23,730 nt of DNA. Origin: a virus. The DNA is taken from positions 1 to 23,730 of IMG/VR virus record IMGVR_UViG_3300045581_000282, one strand, 5' to 3'. Positions 1 through 5,006 of the stretch are shown piece by piece. Both the position numbers and the translations under genes were made by a program. Positions within the stretch are counted from its first letter, which is position 1, and the number at the start of each line of letters is the position of its first letter. Under the pieces are notes generated by a model. The model saw only the letters and a list, made by a program, of their open reading frames with translations. It ran no database searches and was not told the origin of the DNA.

Positions 1-395
1 CAATGGACGAGGCCGAGCCTAAGTACCTTGGCTTACCTGGCGCAAAGACTCACCTCTACAACACCAAAGGATATTTCCGAGCAGGAAATACTATTTCACT
101 TTGTGAAGGCGAGATTGACACCATCACACTCGATTACGCTTGCGGTGTGCCGTCTGTTGGAATCCCAGGAGTCAACAACTGGAAGAAGCATTACACAAGA
201 TTACTTGGTGACTTTGAAACAGTATTCCTTTTTGCAGATGGTGACCAAGCTGGTCTTGACTTTGCCAAGAACCTTAGTCGCGAACTTTCCAATCTTATTA
301 CCATACATCTACCAGAGGGTGAAGACGTTAACTCTATCTTTATCAAAAAAGGTGTCACGTTCTTCCGCGAGAAGATTGCGAGCGCCAAATGTTAA
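1..395 (+). CDS. DNA primase, C-terminal TOPRIM part (5' end outside window)
   Basis: This is the C-terminal part of a DnaG-type primase, which makes RNA primers for phage DNA replication. The reading frame is open to the left edge. The first ATG in the window (base 3) is probably internal, because a 130-residue product would lack the zinc-binding and RNA-polymerase subdomains of a normal primase. TOPRIM motifs are visible: ISLCEGEID at about residues 31-39 (acidic Glu) and FLFADGDQAG at about 75-84 (the DxD metal-binding pair). Its stop TAA overlaps the start of the next gene. A TOPRIM segment of a primase-helicase fusion cannot be excluded without the upstream sequence; the TOPRIM call itself is firm. 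Confidence 0.82.
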   Translation, partial: MDEAEPKYLGLPGAKTHLYNTKGYFRAGNTISLCEGEIDTITLDYACGVPSVGIPGVNNWKKHYTRLLGDFETVFLFADGDQAGLDFAKNLSRELSNLITIHLPEGEDVNSIFIKKGVTFFREKIASAKC

Positions 396-733
396 TGCCT
401 GACAAGGAAGGATTCTTCTATTGTGACAACAGAGAATGTACATTCGACACCGACAACCTCTTTGAGCTCCTTGACCACCAAGGAGTCGACTACACTTGGG
501 GTATTCGCCTCTCTCGCAGCCATAGCTTCGATATGTTCCAGTTCCTCAAATCCTTGGACGAAAACTTATCCGACCCAGAAGAACTCCACACCATCGTCCA
601 GTCAGCCATGATTCTATTTATCAATGCCAGTAGGGATGAGATAGATGACTTTGTTATCGAGTCTGCCATCCTAACCGAATCTGAGTCACTCATCGAAAAC
701 ATCGAAAAAATGCTGAAAAATGAGGAAAAATGA
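389..733 (+). CDS. Hypothetical acidic protein downstream of primase
   Basis: I do not recognise this 114-residue protein. An N-terminal stretch FFYCDNRECTF (residues about 9-19) looks like half of a zinc ribbon, but no second Cys pair follows. The rest is acidic and probably helical, with many Asp, Glu and Ser residues towards the C-terminus. Two starts are possible: ATG at 389, overlapping the primase stop by seven bases, or ATG at 395 in a TAATG one-base overlap. Neither has a strong ribosome binding site, so translational coupling to the primase is likely. It ends in an ATGA overlap with the next gene, which places it in the replication operon. Confidence 0.6.
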   Translation: MLMPDKEGFFYCDNRECTFDTDNLFELLDHQGVDYTWGIRLSRSHSFDMFQFLKSLDENLSDPEELHTIVQSAMILFINASRDEIDDFVIESAILTESESLIENIEKMLKNEEK

Positions 734-1011
734 GCGAATTCGACAGTGAACTTTACTACGTCTACGACGAACTTTACAAACTCTGCCTCCGAAAGCACCG
801 TGATTACGGGCCGAGGAATATCTCGCAGAGTCCTGGGGGACCTGTGAATGGTTTGCGAGTGAGGATGCACGACAAGCTTGCTCGCATTAACAACTTAATA
901 GACTCAGGTATACAACCCGAGAACGAATCCCTTGAGGATTCTTTCAAGGACATAGCGAACTATGCCATCATTGGATTGATGGTAATGAGAGGAAAGTGGC
1001 CCAATGATTAA
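730..1011 (+). CDS. Nucleotide modification associated domain 1 (DUF1599) protein
   Basis: This 93-residue protein matches the Nmad1/DUF1599 family of small all-helical proteins common in phages, distantly related in fold to MazG-type nucleotide pyrophosphohydrolases. Family-like segments are KHRDYGPRNIS (about residues 18-28), GLRVRMHDKLARINNLI (about 41-57), and SLEDSFKDIANYAIIGLM (about 67-84), with conserved Asp, Lys, Arg and the DxANYA core. The family is linked to nucleotide metabolism or base modification; the exact reaction is unknown. The gene starts in an ATGA overlap with its upstream neighbour and ends eight bases into the HNH gene, so it is co-translated within the replication block. 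The family assignment is good; the function is inferred. Confidence 0.72.
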   Translation: MSEFDSELYYVYDELYKLCLRKHRDYGPRNISQSPGGPVNGLRVRMHDKLARINNLIDSGIQPENESLEDSFKDIANYAIIGLMVMRGKWPND

Positions 1012-1303
1012 GAAGTTTGGTCCATACAAAGGTTCAAAGCAGAACGGTGGGAGACCTATCTATGTCTTCAAGCGCAAGAAGAAGAACGGCGAGACAGTCA
1101 CTACTTCTTCTAATAAAGCCCGTGTGGATTATGAGGAATCTACTGGAAAGTCTTTACCGAAAGAAAAAGAAGTAGACCACATCAACAACAAAGGACGTGA
1201 CGGAGATGATCGCAAGAGTAACTTGCGTGTCGTTTCTAAATCGAAGAATGTTGGAATGGAAAACAAGCGCAGAGCTAAACGAAAGAGAAAGAAGAAAGCA
1301 TGA
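1004..1303 (+). CDS. HNH endonuclease
   Basis: A 99-residue, very basic HNH-family nuclease. The ββα-metal motif is visible as EVDHINNKGRDGDDRKSNLR (about residues 56-75) followed by VVSKSKN: His59 is the expected general base, with downstream Asn residues at 73 and 82 completing the motif. The N-terminal half is Lys/Arg-rich with GRPIYVFKRKKKNGE, consistent with DNA binding, and the C-terminus is a run of Lys and Arg. It overlaps the upstream gene by eight bases and the downstream phosphoesterase by four (ATGA). Such compact genes are either free-standing homing nucleases or phage nucleases; here it sits in an operon without interrupting another gene, so mobility is not evident. Confidence 0.78.
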   Translation: MIKKFGPYKGSKQNGGRPIYVFKRKKKNGETVTTSSNKARVDYEESTGKSLPKEKEVDHINNKGRDGDDRKSNLRVVSKSKNVGMENKRRAKRKRKKKA

Positions 1304-2058
1304 AGCGAGTCGTTGTTCTATCCGACATCCAGGCTCCAAGCCATGATGGTCGGGCGATTACCACGCTGTATGAGTTCGTTCGAGACTTCGAACCAGATGA
1401 ACTCTACTGCGTAGGTGATGAGGCGGACAGTCCAGAACCTTCACGATGGAATAAGGGTAGAGCAGCGGAATACGCAAAGACTCTACAATCAGGGCTCGAC
1501 AAGACATCAGAGATAATGGAAGGCTTCAGAGAAGCCCTTGGGGACAAGCCCTTTCATGTAATGAGGAGTAATCATGGAGACAGAATCGGGAACTACATCG
1601 ACAAATACGCCCCTGCACTTGCTGGGCTCCGCGCTTTGGAGTATGAGGAACTGCTCCGATATCGCGAACTCCGTATTACGTTCCACGATAGGATCTGGCA
1701 GTTTGCCCCAGGATGGGCTCTTGCCCATGGAGACGAGGGAAGCCTTATATCTACTTCGGGAGGCACTGCGCTTAACCTTGCACGACGTATCGGACTATCT
1801 GTTGTCTGTGGACATACCCACCGACAAGGAATCCAGCACTATCATACTGGGTACAACGGGAGGATTCTCTCCAGGCTCTTCGGAGTAGAAGTCGGACACT
1901 TGATGGACCTAGCTAAGGCAGATTACCTGTCTACTGGTTCAGCAAACTGGCAGCAAGGTTTCACAGTCCTGTACATCCGCCGTTCCAATGTTACGCCAGT
2001 CAATGTGCCTATCATCGGACGTTCTTTCTCTGTTGAGGGAGAGACTTACGCGTGGTAA
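1300..2058 (+). CDS. Calcineurin-like metallophosphoesterase
   Basis: A 252-residue dinuclear-metal phosphoesterase. The five family motifs are present in order: SDIQ at residues 8-11 (Asp9, with Gln in place of the usual His of DxH), GDEAD at 39-43, SNHGD at 90-94 (the GNHD/E motif), AHGD at 142-145 and GHTH at 171-174. The DxQ variant is seen in other phage members. It should hydrolyse a phosphodiester or phosphomonoester; the natural substrate is not deducible, though the neighbours (primase, Nmad1, HNH) suggest nucleic acid or nucleotide processing. It starts in an ATGA overlap with the HNH gene and overlaps the sigma-like gene by seven bases. Confidence 0.83.
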   Translation: MKRVVVLSDIQAPSHDGRAITTLYEFVRDFEPDELYCVGDEADSPEPSRWNKGRAAEYAKTLQSGLDKTSEIMEGFREALGDKPFHVMRSNHGDRIGNYIDKYAPALAGLRALEYEELLRYRELRITFHDRIWQFAPGWALAHGDEGSLISTSGGTALNLARRIGLSVVCGHTHRQGIQHYHTGYNGRILSRLFGVEVGHLMDLAKADYLSTGSANWQQGFTVLYIRRSNVTPVNVPIIGRSFSVEGETYAW

Positions 2059-2792
2059 CAGAACGATACGACAGTTTGGTTGCTCATATCGCTTATGAGT
2101 TCTCTCGTAAGTTTCATATGGTCGAGTCTGATGACATACGCCAAGAGCTTTGGCTATGGTTTATGGAACATCCTAACAAGGTGAACGTATGGGAGAAACT
2201 CGATGGGAAACAAGCAACTAAGCTTATTGCACGCTCTCTTAGAAATGCAGCGAAAGACTACTGCCAGAAAGAGAAAGCGCGTATTGTCGGATATCGTGTG
2301 GAAGATAACTACTACTACGACAGGCAGGTTCTTGAGCTCCTTCTTCCTGCTGTCCTTCGTGGGGATACTACTGCTCCTGCTATGAATGATCTTGGCTTCA
2401 CAGCCAGCAAGAAGGTTCTGTCTGAGGGTGGCAACTGGTTTGCCATGACTGCTGATATTGACAGGGCTCTAGTAAAGCTTAAGCACGATGCTATGACTAT
2501 CATCTATCTACGATTCGGTGATGGATGTGATAACACCACGCTAGCCAAGGAATTAAATATCTCAGAGGATGCAGCACGTATGCGTGTCAATCGTGCTATC
2601 AATAACTTGCTCAACATTCTGGGTGGGAACAGGCCACGCAAGGAACGCGATTACTCTGCTGAAGAAGTTTCCAAAGCTTCTGCAGATGTTCAAGAGAACG
2701 GCGAGGTCTTCCCCAACACAAACTTTTCCGCGCTCGCCTCCGAGGGCGATGCGCTGGAAGATGATGCGGAGATTAGCGATGATTTGCCCTAG
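2052..2792 (+). CDS. Sigma-70-like RNA polymerase sigma factor
   Basis: A 246-residue protein with two sigma-like modules. Residues about 1-80 resemble region 2, with SDDIRQELWLWFMEH (26-40) matching the core-binding helix and IARSLRNAAKDYCQKEKAR continuing it. Residues about 138-190 resemble region 4: DAMTIIYLRFGDGCDNTTLA, then a helix-turn-helix at about 161-185 (NTTLAKELNISEDAARMRVN). An acidic tail follows from about 200. It probably redirects host RNA polymerase to phage promoters, perhaps the late module at 8606 onward, where no good host-type promoter is seen. Translation starts with GTG at 2052, inside the phosphoesterase stop region. One copy of the CCAACACAAAC repeat lies in its 3' coding end. 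A non-sigma HTH regulator is the alternative. Confidence 0.75.
   Translation: MVTERYDSLVAHIAYEFSRKFHMVESDDIRQELWLWFMEHPNKVNVWEKLDGKQATKLIARSLRNAAKDYCQKEKARIVGYRVEDNYYYDRQVLELLLPAVLRGDTTAPAMNDLGFTASKKVLSEGGNWFAMTADIDRALVKLKHDAMTIIYLRFGDGCDNTTLAKELNISEDAARMRVNRAINNLLNILGGNRPRKERDYSAEEVSKASADVQENGEVFPNTNFSALASEGDALEDDAEISDDLP
2713..2723 (+). repeat. CCAACACAAAC repeat, copy 1
   Basis: Exact copy of the 11-bp repeat also found at 7115, 7213 and 8171, with a one-base variant at 7273. This copy is read as PNTN in the tail of the sigma-like protein and is followed by a GC-rich CGCGCTCGCC stretch, like the 8171 copy. Confidence 0.5.
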
Positions 2793-2937
2793 TTGCAGTT
2801 TGGCTGGCGATTACCTGAGCAAAGGCATGGAGAGGTTCGCGGAGAACTTCCATGTCGAGTGTCGGGGTGATTGTACATGCCAACACCATGTTGTAGGTGT
2901 CTGGACAATAAAAAAGCCCCTACCGCCGAAGCGGTAA
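2779..2937 (+). CDS. Small Cys/His zinc-binding protein
   Basis: A 52-residue gene nested over the end of the sigma-like gene (14-base overlap). The start ATG at 2779 has a GGAG ribosome binding site seven bases upstream. Metal ligands are arranged as Cys3-x2-Cys6 near the N-terminus, then His25, Cys28, Cys32, Cys34 and His36 (HVECRGDCTCQHH), a pattern typical of small actinophage zinc proteins whose role is unknown. The coding sequence runs into the hairpin at 2915-2942 and its TAA is inside the right arm, so the last residues (KKPLPPKR) are encoded by terminator DNA. It is the last rightward gene of this block and converges on the leftward operon. Confidence 0.72.
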   Translation: MICPSCSLAGDYLSKGMERFAENFHVECRGDCTCQHHVVGVWTIKKPLPPKR

Positions 2938-2942
2938 GGGCT
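2915..2942 (-). terminator. Rho-independent terminator for the leftward operon
   Basis: The arms 2915-2926 and 2931-2942 form a 12-bp stem with one mismatch around CGAA. Read on the minus strand it has a TTCG loop and is followed by a run of six T (complement of the A-tract at 2909-2914). It lies directly after the last leftward gene (stop at 2953-2955). On the plus strand there is no T-tract, so it should act mainly leftward, though the hairpin may also slow convergent rightward transcription. Confidence 0.85.
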
Positions 2943-2946
2943 GAGT

Positions 2947-2961
2947 GTACGATTATCGTAC
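2947..2961 (-). promoter_or_regulatory. 15-bp palindromic site, copy 1
   Basis: GTACGATTATCGTAC with outer T and A. It lies between the operon terminator and the last leftward gene and supplies that gene's ending, Val-Arg-TAA. Unlike most copies it has no leftward gene downstream. Confidence 0.85.
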
Positions 2962-3129
2962 AGGTTCTGCTAAGTGAACATCGTAGTCGTAGACGATGTT
3001 AGAGGTGGAGTTATCTAACTCCCACTCGTTTAGTTCTTCGGCAACTAGGATTGCCTTAGACCTAGATTCTGCTTCTACCTCTTGGACAAAGGTAAAAGAT
3101 CGCTCCTGATAGACAATGTATTTTGTCAT
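2953..3129 (-). CDS. Hypothetical small protein, last gene of leftward operon
   Basis: A 58-residue protein starting MTKYIVYQ. I chose the ATG at 3129 because it overlaps the stop of the upstream gene by one base (TGATG), the operon's usual coupling; an upstream in-frame ATG at 3150 would add seven residues and lie deeper in that gene. The sequence alternates β-like and helical segments (IVYQERSFTFVQEVEAES, then a helix AILVAEELNEWEL), a pattern shared by many small phage proteins of unknown role with a VEAxSxxxAxxxA core. The final codons, Val-Arg-TAA, are made by palindromic site copy 1. No function can be assigned. Confidence 0.65.
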   Translation of the reverse strand: MTKYIVYQERSFTFVQEVEAESRSKAILVAEELNEWELDNSTSNIVYDYDVHLAEPVR

Positions 3130-3323
3130 CAGGCTTCTAGTTTGACCCATTTCATCGCTACGCGGAGAAGGTTGTCGTAGTCGCCTGACATGGAGTCAGC
3201 GAGGTACTGCTCTACCTCGCTATCTGTTGCACCCTTCTTGCGAAGGGCGCGACTTACTGCTGACATTACTGAGAATGCGTTGCCGTCGTCTGGAACGACG
3301 ACAACATCATACATAGGTTCCAT
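3129..3323 (-). CDS. Hypothetical small protein (phage-conserved type)
   Basis: A 64-residue protein with a β-strand start (MYDVVVVPDDGNAF) and two predicted helices (VMSAVSRALRKKGATDSEVE and DYDNLLRVAMKWVKLE). Proteins of this pattern, with a DGNAF-like turn and a GDYDxLL segment, recur in actinophage genomes without known function; I judge this by recognition only. The ATG at 3323 has an AGAAAGGA ribosome binding site, and palindromic site copy 2 ends 13 bases upstream of the ATG. Its stop overlaps the start of the next gene by one base. Confidence 0.7.
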   Translation of the reverse strand: MEPMYDVVVVPDDGNAFSVMSAVSRALRKKGATDSEVEQYLADSMSGDYDNLLRVAMKWVKLEA

Positions 3324-3336
3324 GACATTCCTTTCT

Positions 3337-3351
3337 GTACGATTATCGTAC
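3337..3351 (-). promoter_or_regulatory. 15-bp palindromic site, copy 2
   Basis: Exact GTACGATTATCGTAC, outer bases T and G. It provides the Val-Arg-TAA end of the 39-residue membrane miniprotein and lies 13 bases upstream of the next start codon (3323), just before that gene's ribosome binding site. Confidence 0.88.
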
Positions 3352-3462
3352 GGCTAGTGAGAGAATGATACCAACCGCAAAGAGCGTAGTAAAGGCAGTA
3401 ATCACAATGAGTGACAACTGCTCGCCTACGGACTCCACGAAGTAGTCATATTCATCTTTCAT
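3343..3462 (-). CDS. Membrane miniprotein (39 residues)
   Basis: A short gene starting MKDEYDYFVES. After an acidic N-terminus of about 15 residues it has one clear hydrophobic segment (LSLIVITAFTTLFAVGIILS, about residues 16-36), then AVR and TAA, so a single-pass membrane protein is likely. The start at 3462 overlaps the WhiB gene by 11 bases and has a GAGAGGG stretch upstream. The stop codon is supplied by palindromic site copy 2. Role unknown; small phage membrane proteins can act in lysis, superinfection exclusion or membrane remodelling, and nothing here chooses between these. The hydrophobic segment and operon fit make it credible despite its size. Confidence 0.6.
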   Translation of the reverse strand: MKDEYDYFVESVGEQLSLIVITAFTTLFAVGIILSLAVR

Positions 3463-3784
3463 ATATTGCCACACCCTCTCTTTGTATGTGAGGAATGGTC
3501 AAGAGCATGTCGATTGTTTTCATACCTGACTTCTCCTGAATCTCGGTGCGCTGGAACCAATCCAATCCTGCCCAGATGCCGTAAAGCGTGGTGTAACGGA
3601 TTGAATAGTCGAAGCACTCTTTGAGAGCAGGACAGGTAGAACATATCTCCCTAGCCTTCATCACATTTGGAGTCTTTGTCCACTTCCTGTGTCTCCCCGT
3701 GTTGATTTCCACGGGGAACCACAAGTCGGGATCATGTTCGGTACACGAAGCGTGATTGACGAAGTTAGGCATGTGATTAGACAT
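3452..3784 (-). CDS. WhiB-like Fe-S transcriptional regulator
   Basis: A 110-residue Wbl protein. The four cluster-binding cysteines are Cys14, Cys48, Cys51 and Cys57 (C...CSTCPALKEC), preceded by DPDLWFP (19-24) and followed by the G[VI]W-turn GIWAG (69-73), then a basic tail. Family members bind a 4Fe-4S cluster and contact the principal sigma factor of host RNA polymerase to change promoter choice; phage copies can interfere with host WhiB function. ATG 3784 follows a GAGGTG ribosome binding site; Met5 is an alternative start. Palindromic site copy 3 lies 14 bases upstream. The upstream zinc miniprotein overlaps by eight bases. This gene is the strongest marker of an actinobacterial host. 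Confidence 0.93.
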   Translation of the reverse strand: MSNHMPNFVNHASCTEHDPDLWFPVEINTGRHRKWTKTPNVMKAREICSTCPALKECFDYSIRYTTLYGIWAGLDWFQRTEIQEKSGMKTIDMLLTIPHIQREGVAIYER

Positions 3785-3923
3785 GTTTCACCTCATCTGT
3801 ACGATTATCGTACACATCGAATCGTGCCATAGAACATGAGTAGCAATAGATTCTGACACTACGGAAGTGCTCGGAGACATGGATTGGCTCGTCACACTTC
3901 CAACAGCGTTGTTCTGTTGTCAT
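3777..3923 (-). CDS. Zinc-ribbon miniprotein with palindrome-encoded C-terminus
   Basis: A 48-residue protein starting MTTEQRCWKC. Two CxxC pairs, Cys7/Cys10 and Cys27/Cys30 (CWKC and CYSC), separated by 16 residues, make a typical zinc ribbon. The C-terminal portion VYDNRTDEVKHV contains YDNRT, which is palindromic site copy 3 read in frame. The start at 3923 has an AGAAAGG ribosome binding site about six bases upstream, and the stop lies eight bases inside the WhiB gene. It is too short for routine gene callers. Function unknown; a nucleic-acid or protein-binding adaptor is possible. Confidence 0.7.
   Translation of the reverse strand: MTTEQRCWKCDEPIHVSEHFRSVRIYCYSCSMARFDVYDNRTDEVKHV
3799..3813 (-). 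promoter_or_regulatory. 15-bp palindromic site, copy 3
   Basis: Exact GTACGATTATCGTAC with outer T and A. It is translated as YDNRT near the end of the zinc-ribbon miniprotein and lies 14 bases upstream of the WhiB start codon, immediately before the WhiB ribosome binding site. Confidence 0.88.
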
Positions 3924-3925
3924 TG

Positions 3926-4162
3926 TTACCTTTCTAGCGGAAGTTGACCCGCTAAGTTGCGATAATGCGTGGCTCGCATCATCAGCCGAGTGTGTTCCTC
4001 GGCGTTTCCCTGTGCTAATGCTTGTTCAGCATCGAACAGGAACATTTCAGCGCGTTTGCCGTAGTAAAACGGCGTAGGCGGAACTGGCTTGTACTGCTTG
4101 ACCTTGCGAACACGTTTGAGTTCTTTCTTGACGTGTCGCTTACGTCTGCGCCTACCAGACAT
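3926..4162 (-). CDS. Hypothetical basic protein
   Basis: A 78-residue protein starting MSGRRRRKRHVKKELKRVRK. I chose ATG 4162 because an AAAGGG stretch precedes it and because the longer frame back to 4285 would lie wholly inside the upstream gene with an odd composition. The first 25 residues are almost all Arg and Lys; the rest (FYYGKRAEMFLFDAEQALAQ, then a second helix MMRATHYRNLAGQLP) looks like a helical hairpin. The basic arm suggests nucleic-acid binding. It overlaps the amidotransferase end by 11 bases and stops two bases before the start of the zinc-ribbon miniprotein. I do not recognise a family. Confidence 0.65.
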   Translation of the reverse strand: MSGRRRRKRHVKKELKRVRKVKQYKPVPPTPFYYGKRAEMFLFDAEQALAQGNAEEHTRLMMRATHYRNLAGQLPLER

Positions 4163-5006
4163 CCCAACCACCCTTTGAAGTGACAGGCTCAGACTTGGGC
4201 TTCTTGTCCTCTGGGTCGTAGCACAGACACGCGAGTTCTTCTGCGCTACACCACAGACAACAACGGCACATGGGGCACATGTCACTATCTGCCATCATCT
4301 CCAAGTCTTGCGAGTAGTCGTACGTGCAGACAGAGCAGATGAGTTCTTCTGGCTCGTCGAACATGTACTGATTGACCCTGCCAAGTGTACGATTATCGTA
4401 CGATGAGGAATAAGGCTTGGCATACCATGATAGATAATCCAAGTCGCATGAGTCGTTAGACCACCACACGCCTGACTCATCTATTTTGCCCTTCTCCTCA
4501 TGTATCAGATAACACGTCTGCTTTGCATCAGGATTGAGCGTGAGTACGCATACTTTCGAACCAGATGTGAAGTCCTCGATGAGGTTGTACACCTGCTCAT
4601 TGTCGAGAGCCGTCACACCGCCGATATGCGGTAGCAAGTCCTCGGCAAAGATACGAGTGTCGCTACGAGTGTCTCCCTTTGGCTCGATGATAGGCAAGTG
4701 ACCATTGTGACCAAGATAGGTCAATGGATCATTACCAACCTTGAATGGATGACAGTTGGCTACTGTCTTGTCACCAAGAGTTGCGAAGCGAGCGTGCCAC
4801 ATGGCGAAACTCTCCATGTATTGCTTGCGAAGTTCCAAGAACCTCCTGATGGATTCGTCAGGGTTCATGGTGTGTTCGACTATGATTCGATTCTCGCTTG
4901 GAACTAGAATCGCAAAGCCGAAGCCGTGCGGATTGTTAAGTGCCGAGGCGATGAGTTTATCCTCTGAAGGTATGACGTTCGGAGGTATTACGCATAACAT
5001 ACACAT
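4152..5006 (-). CDS. Class II glutamine amidotransferase-like protein with Cys-rich tail
   Basis: A 284-residue protein whose first ~190 residues match the Ntn-hydrolase class II glutaminase fold, which releases ammonia from glutamine for a partner enzyme. Cys2 directly after Met1 is the expected nucleophile once Met is removed. Other family landmarks are NNPHGFGFA (24-32), HARFAT (71-76), NCHPF (84-88), GHNGHL (99-104) and SDTRIF (115-120). Residues 203-207 are YDNRT, encoded by palindromic site copy 4. After it comes a Cys-rich tail with Cys224, 227, 244, 247, 249, 250, 253, 260 and 262, probably binding zinc. It starts in a TAATG overlap with the amidoligase gene, so the two are likely co-translated partners. 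The acceptor substrate is unknown. Confidence 0.8.
   Translation of the reverse strand: MCMLCVIPPNVIPSEDKLIASALNNPHGFGFAILVPSENRIIVEHTMNPDESIRRFLELRKQYMESFAMWHARFATLGDKTVANCHPFKVGNDPLTYLGHNGHLPIIEPKGDTRSDTRIFAEDLLPHIGGVTALDNEQVYNLIEDFTSGSKVCVLTLNPDAKQTCYLIHEEKGKIDESGVWWSNDSCDLDYLSWYAKPYSSSYDNRTLGRVNQYMFDEPEELICSVCTYDYSQDLEMMADSDMCPMCRCCLWCSAEELACLCYDPEDKKPKSEPVTSKGGWDVW
4387..4401 (-). promoter_or_regulatory. 15-bp palindromic site, copy 4 (inside amidotransferase)
   Basis: Exact GTACGATTATCGTAC, outer T and G, read in frame as YDNRT at the junction between the glutaminase domain and the Cys-rich tail. An in-frame ATG (4364) lies 22 bases downstream, close to the spacing seen at true gene starts in this operon. 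Confidence 0.85.

Noticed and set aside
1004-1303. HNH gene as part of an intron or intein
   Set aside because: Neighbouring genes are intact and overlap it by a few bases; no split gene is visible.
3926-4285. Longer 119-residue form of the basic protein
   Set aside because: The additional 41 residues lie inside the amidotransferase's Cys-rich coding region and look like an out-of-frame translation; ATG 4162 has a better ribosome binding site.
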